Positions 16,696 to 22,228 of a DNA stretch of 56,391 bases are shown here, piece after piece. The DNA lies in IMG/VR virus record IMGVR_UViG_3300043313_000502, positions 1 through 56,391 of that record, one strand, 5' to 3'. The notes under the pieces are model-generated. The model made no database searches. It saw nothing but the letters and a program-made list of their open reading frames with translations, and was not told where the DNA came from. The position numbers and the translations under genes were made by a program. The stretch's first letter is position 1. Every line of letters begins with the position of its first letter. Origin of the DNA: a virus.

Positions 16696-17108
16696 GTCCT
16701 GTTCCAGGGTCGCGGGGCGGGTGTCAGGCCCGGCTCGAACACGATCTCACCCTGGACCGCCTTTGGCCTTACGGACAACTCCTCGACCGTACGGATCAGG
16801 AACGCCACCTGTTTCTGAAGTTCACCAACTGTATCCACGACCCATTGCTCCCAATCCGTGTAGGAGTTAGGGTCCGGGTCCGCCTCATGTTGCTCCGGGA
16901 CGTAATCGGCGAGGGCGGTCTGGTCCTGCTGCTGTCCGACAAACTCCAGATATACCGTCACCTCTTCCTCGCCGAGCGCGTTAGTCCGAACGTTCCGATT
17001 GACGAACTGCCAGCCGAGCTTCTGACCATCCTTCACCCAGGCTATCGCCTGCTCATGCGCATCCTCGCCAGCAAACGTCTCGTGTTGCGTCCGTGTCCGT
17101 GTCCCCAC
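16692..17108 (-). CDS. Hypothetical protein
   Basis: The GTG at 17108 shares its first base with the upstream TAG. The 138-residue product begins MGTRTRTQHETFAGEDAHEQ, then a beta-rich part (QFVNRNVRTNALGEEEVTVY) and a coiled region (WEQWVVDTVGELQKQVAFLI). No domain is recognised. It is an operon partner of its two neighbours through start-stop overlaps. Confidence 0.7.
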   Translation of the reverse strand: MGTRTRTQHETFAGEDAHEQAIAWVKDGQKLGWQFVNRNVRTNALGEEEVTVYLEFVGQQQDQTALADYVPEQHEADPDPNSYTDWEQWVVDTVGELQKQVAFLIRTVEELSVRPKAVQGEIVFEPGLTPAPRPWNRT

Positions 17109-17437
17109 TAGAAATCCTCTCTTGGCATGGCCCGATTGACGATGTCTACAACCCAAGTTGGTAGCGACTTCAGGTCCTCCACCGACCGATAGACCTCACT
17201 CATTCGACGGAGCTTAGACACTCGGCCGCCCGAGTTGATCGGGTCCCCGTTCGCCAGCATCCCACCGAACTCCCATGACCCGCCTTCGGTTCGTGTGAAC
17301 CGAACCTCGATCGTGTCGGGCAGGAACGTCAGTCCAGGGTTCATCCGCCGCTGGATCGGTTCAGCTCCGTTGATATGGACTAGCCTGAGAACGGAGTACA
17401 CCGCCCGCTCCCAGTCCTCCTTCAGTTCCGTACTCAT
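17108..17437 (-). CDS. Hypothetical protein
   Basis: The ATG at 17437 follows GAGCAGGAAGGA and gives 109 residues starting MSTELKEDWERAVYSVLRLV. A longer GTG frame exists but overlaps the hairpin at 17485. The product is a mixed alpha/beta protein with FLPDTIEVRFTRTEGGSWEF. No family is recognised. It opens a three-gene unit. Confidence 0.7.
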   Translation of the reverse strand: MSTELKEDWERAVYSVLRLVHINGAEPIQRRMNPGLTFLPDTIEVRFTRTEGGSWEFGGMLANGDPINSGGRVSKLRRMSEVYRSVEDLKSLPTWVVDIVNRAMPREDF

Positions 17438-17460
17438 GAAGCTATCCTTCCTGCTCCCGA

Positions 17461-17638
17461 GGACTGCCGCGAGTGCACAGCGAAAGACCCTCAATCCGTG
17501 TAACCGTCAGGTCAGATCGAGGGTCTCTCTGTGTGGCTTCTTACCCCTAGTTAGGTCGGGCGCATAGGCCGCCTCCTCGGGCCAGGAGCAGGGACAATAA
17601 TCGAAGATTACCGCGCCTAGCGGGACTGCCGCGAGTGC
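17461..17638. repeat. 16-bp direct repeat flanking an intergenic hairpin
   Basis: GGACTGCCGCGAGTGC occurs at 17461-17476 and again at 17623-17638. The first copy lies just before the ribosome-binding site of the gene starting at 17437. The second lies just after the stop of the small gene ending at 17641. The 178-base span otherwise holds only the hairpin at 17485-17526. Confidence 0.85.
17485..17526 (-). terminator. Terminator-like hairpin
   Basis: Arms AGACCCTC (17485-17492) and GAGGGTCT (17519-17526) enclose 26 bases. On the minus strand the stem is followed by TTTCGCTG. It lies in the 203-base gap between genes ending at 17641 and starting at 17437. The long loop makes it a weak terminator. 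Confidence 0.5.
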
Positions 17639-17640
17639 GC

Positions 17641-17748
17641 TTAGCGGACTGAGAACGCGGCCCCGTCGTCGTGGTGAACGTTGGTGCTGACGGAAACTCC
17701 CGTCAGGATTGCGCCGAGCAGTGCCAGCGCCAGAACGATCTTCCTCAT
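17641..17748 (-). CDS. Small secreted or membrane peptide
   Basis: The 35-residue product starts at an ATG after GGAGGGGAACC. It is MRKIVLALALLGAILTGVSV followed by a polar tail with HHDDGAAFSVR. The N-terminus has a typical signal or single-span layout: two basic residues then about 15 apolar residues. Function is unknown. Confidence 0.65.
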   Translation of the reverse strand: MRKIVLALALLGAILTGVSVSTNVHHDDGAAFSVR

Positions 17749-17767
17749 GGTTCCCCTCCTCTCATCC

Positions 17768-17953
17768 CTAGTCGAGCGTGAGCGCGTGCTCGGAGAGAAC
17801 GCGCGCCTCCGCATCCCAGACATTCACTATTCTCTGCGTGGCATCCTCGACAGTCCCGCCCGCTGCCAGCACGTCCAGGATGCACTTGCGGACGAAATCC
17901 AGCCGCCGTTCACGAGCGGCCTCGATCCTCCGATTAAGATCCGTAAGTGGCAT
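17768..17953 (-). CDS. Hypothetical small protein
   Basis: The ATG at 17953 shares TGATG with the upstream stop. The 61-residue product MPLTDLNRRIEAARERRLDF... is helical and basic at the N-terminus, then VLAAGGTVEDATQRIVNVWD. No family is recognised. Confidence 0.7.
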   Translation of the reverse strand: MPLTDLNRRIEAARERRLDFVRKCILDVLAAGGTVEDATQRIVNVWDAEARVLSEHALTLD

Positions 17954-18129
17954 CAGTCCAACATCCCATCCTGGAGTACGCACTCCGCGTGTGCCCAACC
18001 GTCCTCATCGCTGTCATACAGGATGTCCTGCCCGGCCTCGATGTCCTCGCCGCATTCGACGCACTCCCCGTCGAAGCCTGCCGCGACCACGGCTCCACGA
18101 TCGGGCATCTCGCCCCATTCAGCCAGCAC
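17953..18129 (-). CDS. Small zinc-ribbon-like protein
   Basis: This 58-residue frame starts at a GTG (18129) overlapping the preceding stop. It reads MLAEWGEMPDRGAVVAAGFD, then GECVECGEDIEAGQDILYDS, then WAHAECVLQDG. The C-x2-C followed by H-x2-C makes a plausible zinc site like those of small phage zinc ribbons. It is joined to the next gene by TGATG. The frame is supported by clean overlaps on both sides. Confidence 0.72.
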   Translation of the reverse strand: MLAEWGEMPDRGAVVAAGFDGECVECGEDIEAGQDILYDSDEDGWAHAECVLQDGMLD

Positions 18130-18481
18130 GGCTCATCTCCATCCATGAGGATCGCCTGTCCACTGCCTCTCGCAGGTCTAGCGTGGCCGTAGTGCCCGTG
18201 CCGACCGAAACCGGTGTCCCGGGTAGGACAACCGTCGGCAGTTCCTCTGTGCCACGCTCCGTGCCCGCTTCCGTGCTCGACTCGGGGATGTCAAGCATGA
18301 CCTCGCCCGGATCCCCTTCGTCGTCAATACTGTGCAGGAAATTAACCTCTGCCCTCACAGCATGCACGCCTTCCGGCACCGGAAAGGACGGGACATAGCG
18401 GAGCATCCCATCAACATACAGCCCCGCTTGAGCGAAGCTGTCCGCCTCAAGTTCTATCTGAACTGTCGTTCGAAACTTCAC
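18119..18481 (-). CDS. Hypothetical protein
   Basis: The GTG at 18481 follows GGTGGATCC and gives 120 residues. The N-terminal half is beta-rich and regular (VKFRTTVQIELEADSFAQAG, then VPEGVHAVRAEVNFLHS). The rest is Thr/Glu-rich and likely flexible. No family is recognised. It follows the structured region at 18510-18654. Confidence 0.65.
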   Translation of the reverse strand: MKFRTTVQIELEADSFAQAGLYVDGMLRYVPSFPVPEGVHAVRAEVNFLHSIDDEGDPGEVMLDIPESSTEAGTERGTEELPTVVLPGTPVSVGTGTTATLDLREAVDRRSSWMEMSRAG

Positions 18482-18509
18482 TTCGGATCCACCGTTCTGT
18501 AGTCGGGGG

Positions 18510-18654
18510 TTGGTGGCCGGACACGGAAAGCGCTGCAAGCTGCCCACCCCTCGGATGCGTGCAATCTGCGCGCACATCATGTCCGGCCACCAACGCTCCC
18601 CCGGGGCATCCGGGTTGGAGCCCTCTCACAAACTCCAACCGGCAGAGGAGCGTT
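18510..18654 (-). other. Structured intergenic region: two adjoining inverted repeats
   Basis: Arms TTGGTGGCCGGACA (18510-18523) and TGTCCGGCCACCAA (18580-18593) are a perfect 14-bp inverted repeat with a 56-base loop. Immediately next to it, AACGCTCC (18592-18599) pairs with GGAGCGTT (18647-18654), and inside that GGTTGGAG pairs with CTCCAACC (18613-18620 and 18633-18640). The 206-base gap holds no convincing gene. It could be a leader structure, a processed RNA or a protein-binding DNA site. Confidence 0.65.
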
Positions 18655-18687
18655 CGGGCAAGTCTTGCGCCCTACATACGGCTGCCG

Positions 18688-19002
18688 CTAGTCGGCGTAT
18701 TCGACGTATCCGAGCAGGAGCGCGCTCTCCAGAGACAGGCATCCACACTGCTCTTCAATCCACCAGGTGTCTTCCTGCCCACACACTCCCCTGAACTGGT
18801 GGAAGTCCACAGCTTCCGCTTCGGTCTGTTGCCAGGCCTCATTGTCGACAACGATCAACTGGGGCCGGAGTGCCCTACCGAAATGCAGGTCGCAAGCGGA
18901 TACGAAGAAGTCGTTAGACAGACGGACGTGCCAATCGGCCGGACGCATGCACAGGTCCTCGGTCGGTAGCTCCGCCATGTTGAAGGCGCACGTGCCATTC
19001 AT
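18688..19002 (-). CDS. Hypothetical protein
   Basis: The ATG at 19002 overlaps the upstream TGA in ATGA. The 104-residue product begins MNGTCAFNMAELPTEDLCMR and contains SNDFFVSACDLHFGRALRPQ and several Cys and Trp residues. No family is recognised. Confidence 0.65.
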   Translation of the reverse strand: MNGTCAFNMAELPTEDLCMRPADWHVRLSNDFFVSACDLHFGRALRPQLIVVDNEAWQQTEAEAVDFHQFRGVCGQEDTWWIEEQCGCLSLESALLLGYVEYAD

Positions 19003-19322
19003 AGCCCAATCCGAGGTAGTCCGATCACCTGCGCCACTGCCACCTCGGCCTGCGATCCTTTGGATCCGTTCCAGCCCTCCAGAACCACATAGGCATCGCA
19101 GTCGACGAGTTCCCGGATGTCTGCGCGGAGGTAACACCCGTACCTGTGCTGGGCTTCGCCAATATCCTCCCCAACGCACTCCCGCCCAAAGTGATCGGGG
19201 TTGATGCGGTGCGGGTTGACCGGATCGCAACCTAGCTCACGAAGCCTCTTTGCTACCTCCTCAAAGGCTTCGCGGTTCCCATTCTTCCGGCCCGAGATCG
19301 GCCCCGAGATGTACACCCTCAT
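18999..19322 (-). CDS. DUF4406-like nucleoside 2-deoxyribosyltransferase-fold protein
   Basis: The ATG at 19322 overlaps the DUF397 gene stop in ATGA, giving 107 residues. MRVYISGPISGRKNGNREAF followed by LRELGCDPVNPHRI is the signature of DUF4406, related to nucleoside 2-deoxyribosyltransferases. The later DCDAYVVLEGWNGSKGSQAE supplies the D-x-G-S type segment and the catalytic-region Glu. It probably acts on nucleotides or nucleosides. The exact substrate is unknown. Confidence 0.82.
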   Translation of the reverse strand: MRVYISGPISGRKNGNREAFEEVAKRLRELGCDPVNPHRINPDHFGRECVGEDIGEAQHRYGCYLRADIRELVDCDAYVVLEGWNGSKGSQAEVAVAQVIGLPRIGL

Positions 19323-19516
19323 ATGTCGAACTCTCCACCCTTGCATCCCCCACCGTCTGATGTGCCAATGAAGGCCCTCCACTCAGCAGGGGTGAAGCGC
19401 AGGATCGGGCTCGCCTCTCCCCTAGAGTCGCGCACCAGTACGTCCCCCTCTTCATGCGCTACCTCAACGCAGTTATCCGTCCAAGGACCAGACTCGGTGC
19501 TCTTACGCCATTTCAT
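19319..19516 (-). CDS. DUF397 domain protein
   Basis: The 65-residue protein matches DUF397 along its length: KWRKSTESGPWTDNCVEVAH, then GDVLVRDSRGEASPILRFTP, then EWRAFIG and a terminal GEFDI. DUF397 proteins are abundant in Streptomyces, where they are usually encoded next to Xre-type regulators and act as their partners or antagonists. Here it is coupled by ATGA overlaps to a BldC-like gene and a DUF4406-like gene. No Xre-type gene is seen. Confidence 0.88.
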   Translation of the reverse strand: MKWRKSTESGPWTDNCVEVAHEEGDVLVRDSRGEASPILRFTPAEWRAFIGTSDGGGCKGGEFDI

Positions 19517-19737
19517 TTGAACACCCCCATCGCTAGCAAGACTTCGCTGGCCTTGAATCTCCGGTGCCCGCCCGGCGTCTTGACCGAGGGGATGAGTGCT
19601 TCACGCCCCCATCGCGTAACCGTCTTCGGGTTGACGCGCATGATGTCTGATACCTCGCCTGGCGTGAGCAGAGAGTCCGGATCGTTAAGAGCTAATTCTT
19701 CAAGCGCTGCCATATTGTCCACCCAACCACGCTTCAC
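19513..19737 (-). CDS. BldC-like MerR-family helix-turn-helix protein
   Basis: The 74-residue protein has LLTPGEVSDIMRVNPKTVTR followed by WGREALIPSVKTPGGHRRFK. This is the winged helix-turn-helix of small MerR-like proteins such as BldC and excisionase-type regulators. The GTG start at 19737 is in a GTGA overlap; an ATG nine codons later is possible. With no integrase in the genome, a transcriptional role is more likely than excision. It may control phage genes or imitate the host developmental regulator BldC. Confidence 0.88.
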   Translation of the reverse strand: MKRGWVDNMAALEELALNDPDSLLTPGEVSDIMRVNPKTVTRWGREALIPSVKTPGGHRRFKASEVLLAMGVFK

Positions 19738-20102
19738 CCTTCCAACTCCTTAGTGCCCGAGGGGAGCGCCACCCGAGGAGCGCTCGCGTCCGCATCCGGA
19801 TCCTGTTGCCTGCTCCACTCGTCAAGCTTCGTCCACGCCTCTGCGAAGGTGGGAGCATCTATCACCACAAACTGGCGGATCTCCGTCTCTATCTTCATGA
19901 CAGGACTGTTCATGATGAGTTCGGTGTAGGCCCGGTAAAGCTCCTCTTCCGTGTCCCAGTCGACAGTGAGGAGGATCTTCCTAACCTCCGTGCTAGCTAT
20001 GAGCCGTACGCCGGTCCCGTCGTAGCGCTTGCCCCCGCACACTACCCACGACGCATCAAACCCGAGGTCTGGCCTGTCCCCGGGCACCCAGTATCCGCTC
20101 AC
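19734..20102 (-). CDS. Hypothetical protein
   Basis: I choose the GTG at 20102, which forms a GTGA with the upstream stop, over a GTG at 20153 that overlaps it by 55 bases. The 122-residue product begins MSGYWVPGDRPDLGFDASWV and has VRKILLTVDWDTEEELYRAY and IRQFVVIDAPTFAEAWTKLD. It looks alpha/beta. No family is recognised. Confidence 0.68.
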   Translation of the reverse strand: MSGYWVPGDRPDLGFDASWVVCGGKRYDGTGVRLIASTEVRKILLTVDWDTEEELYRAYTELIMNSPVMKIETEIRQFVVIDAPTFAEAWTKLDEWSRQQDPDADASAPRVALPSGTKELEG

Positions 20103-20296
20103 GGTTGGCGCAACTCCTTCTGAATCTTCCGAATCGCATCCCGCGTTTGACACGGCCAGGGCTCACCACAGAACTCGCACTCCACCCGAGTGCGGGCAGA
20201 GGCAGACGATCCAGCCCTTGTTCGGATTTCTGTTGGTACGTGGTTATTGTCCGCCATCTCGTACACCAGACGGTCTGTTAGATCGAGCATGCGCAC
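20099..20296 (-). CDS. Small protein with CxxC motif
   Basis: The 65-residue product contains VECEFCGEPWPCQTRDAIRK, a C-x2-C-x5-C segment that resembles small phage zinc fingers. The start is GTG at 20296, with ATG two codons later as an alternative. It overlaps the next gene in GTGA. Function unknown. Confidence 0.65.
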   Translation of the reverse strand: MRMLDLTDRLVYEMADNNHVPTEIRTRAGSSASARTRVECEFCGEPWPCQTRDAIRKIQKELRQP

Positions 20297-20322
20297 AGCG
20301 TGCCCCGTCCGACACGCTGCCG

Positions 20323-21066
20323 CTAGTTAGGCCTGAGGGTGAGTGCGAGGATGACGGACAGGATGATGCCTACGATGGCGATACCAATCGTGGCCAGAGC
20401 TCTGTTGTCCGTCTTGCCCTCCGACTTGACTTCGATGCGCGTGCTCGACGCGGTGAGCGCTTGCGCGGCTAGCGTCTCTGCCCGCCCCAAGCGATCCTTG
20501 AGATCCCCCACCTGTCCCTGCAGCGCCATGATCTCCGCCCGGGAGGTCGCGGCCTGCTGATCGAGGAGCTTCTGGAAACCGACCTCCTGTTTATTGCTCG
20601 CCAGACCAGTAGCTGCCTTGTCCTGAGCCGCGATAGCAGACTGTGCGGTGAGCGCTGCGTCTAGTCCGGTCTTGGCCTCCTGCGCTGCCTGCCTAACCCG
20701 CTCGTCCCGCTCCGCGAGCTTCGCCTCAAGACCAACGATCTTCTCGGTGGCGACATCGGCCACGTGCGATATCCGCTCCAGCGCGAACTCGCGAAGCGCG
20801 GCCAGCTGTCGTTCTACGTCGGCTGCTGCCTTGTCCCGCTCCTTCTCCGCTCGATCCGCGTTCTGCTCAACCTTGGTAGCGTTGAGAGCAGTCGCCCTCT
20901 CCATACCTGAGAGACGGGTATCTACATACTCCCGGAAGTGTTGAACCGCCCGGTCGACCGCCTGTTGGGTAAGAAGAGTTGGGTCCGGGACGGGTGTCCA
21001 GGCCTGTCTGAAGTCCCGGTCCCGCCCCGGCGTCGTATAGTCCGGCTCCCGCAGCCCTTCGGTCAC
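20323..21066 (-). CDS. Coiled-coil protein with C-terminal membrane anchor
   Basis: The 247-residue GTG-started protein has a long coiled coil (about residues 35-195, rich in Ala, Glu, Arg and Lys) and one C-terminal hydrophobic segment ALATIGIAIVGIILSVILAL before a two- or three-residue tail. This tail-anchored layout suggests the coil faces the cytoplasm. Function is unknown. Candidates are a membrane organiser or a lysis or exclusion accessory. Confidence 0.72.
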   Translation of the reverse strand: MTEGLREPDYTTPGRDRDFRQAWTPVPDPTLLTQQAVDRAVQHFREYVDTRLSGMERATALNATKVEQNADRAEKERDKAAADVERQLAALREFALERISHVADVATEKIVGLEAKLAERDERVRQAAQEAKTGLDAALTAQSAIAAQDKAATGLASNKQEVGFQKLLDQQAATSRAEIMALQGQVGDLKDRLGRAETLAAQALTASSTRIEVKSEGKTDNRALATIGIAIVGIILSVILALTLRPN

Positions 21067-21081
21067 ATTGCCCCCTTAGTC

Positions 21082-21288
21082 CTACCCGCCCGGTAGGAGT
21101 CTCCCCAGGTCATAGTTGTGCGTCTTCACGACGTGCTCAGCTAGCGCGCGCGTCTCCATCATTCCCAGGAGGACGTCACAGTTACCCTCCGTCCCGTCTT
21201 CTCTCTCGCCTTCTCCCAGTACAGCATAGATCGTCCGGCCGAGCTTCTTTCCCACCCGCCATTCGCAGTCGATGTAATCTCCCATCAC
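21082..21288 (-). CDS. Hypothetical small protein
   Basis: The product of about 68 residues starts at GTG or the next ATG in a GTGA overlap and begins MGDYIDCEWRVGKKLGRTIY. It is a compact alpha/beta-like small protein with a helix near LGMMETRALAEHVVKTHNYD. No family is recognised. Confidence 0.68.
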   Translation of the reverse strand: MMGDYIDCEWRVGKKLGRTIYAVLGEGEREDGTEGNCDVLLGMMETRALAEHVVKTHNYDLGRLLPGG

Positions 21289-21530
21289 GCTCGATCCAGA
21301 ATCGACTTCATCTTGTCGAATAGCGGTCGTGGATCGACCATTGGTGGCTCCTGCCTATCTGCTACCCGGTCCGTCTGAACATAGATCGGTTCGCCCCCGT
21401 GGTCCGTTCCGATCCGCTGCCCGTTCCGAAGAAACAGATTCCCGGTCGACACGCCATCCGGGCAACCCAGGCACCTGTCGATCGAATGCCTGCCATGCAC
21501 GCACCGGTCTAGATCCGAAAGCGTGCTCAC
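21285..21530 (-). CDS. Small zinc-binding-like protein
   Basis: The 81-residue GTG-started protein has LDRCVHGRHSIDRCLGCPDG, giving C-x2-H-x6-C-x2-C, a likely zinc site at residues 9-23. The rest is polar. It is linked to both neighbours by start-stop overlaps. Function unknown. Confidence 0.7.
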   Translation of the reverse strand: MSTLSDLDRCVHGRHSIDRCLGCPDGVSTGNLFLRNGQRIGTDHGGEPIYVQTDRVADRQEPPMVDPRPLFDKMKSILDRA

Positions 21531-21658
21531 GAACTCGGCCTTTCGATCACGGCCGTGGCAGGGTCCGAAGTAGAGTCCGCAGGGTTAGTTGCGTATATCT
21601 CCCAAAGCTGTTCTTCAGGCAGGAGAACCCTTTCCGCCCGCCGAACGTCATTTATCAT
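21527..21658 (-). CDS. Hypothetical 43-residue protein
   Basis: I choose the ATG at 21658, in an ATGA overlap with the upstream gene, over an ATG at 21718 that overlaps it by 64 bases but has a good GGAGGAGA site. The product is MINDVRRAERVLLPEEQLWE followed by a polar tail. No family is recognised. Confidence 0.55.
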   Translation of the reverse strand: MINDVRRAERVLLPEEQLWEIYATNPADSTSDPATAVIERPSS

Positions 21659-21948
21659 CGTGCCAGAAGGCTCTCCGCCGAACTCCGTATGGTCCCTAGG
21701 AACCTTGGTATATCCCATTTCTTCTCCTCCACTTCCGACTCTTCCTCTTCTTGAGTATCCTCCTCCACGCTCCAGTCCTCTTCAGGCTGAAAGCGCGCCA
21801 TACAGGCCGGCCGCCCGTTAAGCAGGATCACCGGATATACAGACTCTCCTGCAGCCGCCCATCCGAGCACTCGGAATCTCTTATCACGAAAGGAAACGAA
21901 GACCTCTTCGCAGCACTTTTGCACAACGAAACTGTTTATCTGTACCAT
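21655..21948 (-). CDS. Hypothetical acidic protein
   Basis: The 97-residue protein follows the AT-rich region and has a clear GGAGG eight bases before its ATG. It begins MVQINSFVVQKCCEEVFVSF, then SVYPVILLNGRPACMARFQP, and then a run of Glu residues (62-76). No family is recognised. It is the first gene of the operon downstream of the candidate origin. Confidence 0.72.
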   Translation of the reverse strand: MVQINSFVVQKCCEEVFVSFRDKRFRVLGWAAAGESVYPVILLNGRPACMARFQPEEDWSVEEDTQEEEESEVEEKKWDIPRFLGTIRSSAESLLAR

Positions 21949-22228
21949 TTTCGGACCCTCCTATTAGGACTAGTTACCCGTTACCCATTTTTTCGACCAG
22001 CCCCTACATATAAAAAACACGCGCCCATACGTGTCCAACGTACGTATATATGTCCGTTATGTATACCCACATTAGTAATTCCTATACACATTACATTTGA
22101 ATTAAAGAGTGTATGTGTAACTCTATGTATTGTTTTCCCTGGTCAATTGTCGTTACACGTCTTCACAAAAACCCGTAACTGATATGTAATCCCGTAACTC
22201 AGAGACAAGATCGAGTTACGGCTTCGGG
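21949..22228. other. AT-rich gene-free region with GTTAC repeats, candidate replication origin
   Basis: This 280-base stretch is much richer in A and T than the rest of the genome (for example 22001-22140) and holds no supported gene. GTTAC or its complement recurs: a tandem GTTACCC at 21973-21986, GTAAC at 22116-22120 and GTTAC at 22152-22156, CCCGTAACT at 22172-22180 and 22191-22199, and inverted copies at 22213-22221 and 22226-22233. It lies directly after the primase-helicase gene. Iterons near an AT-rich unwinding zone suggest an origin. A promoter region for the next operon is an alternative or an addition. Confidence 0.55.

Noticed and set aside
18447-18638. 63-codon frame across the structured region at 18.5 kb
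   Set aside because: The codons follow the inverted repeats rather than a protein pattern, and the frame overlaps the next gene. The structure explains the sequence better.
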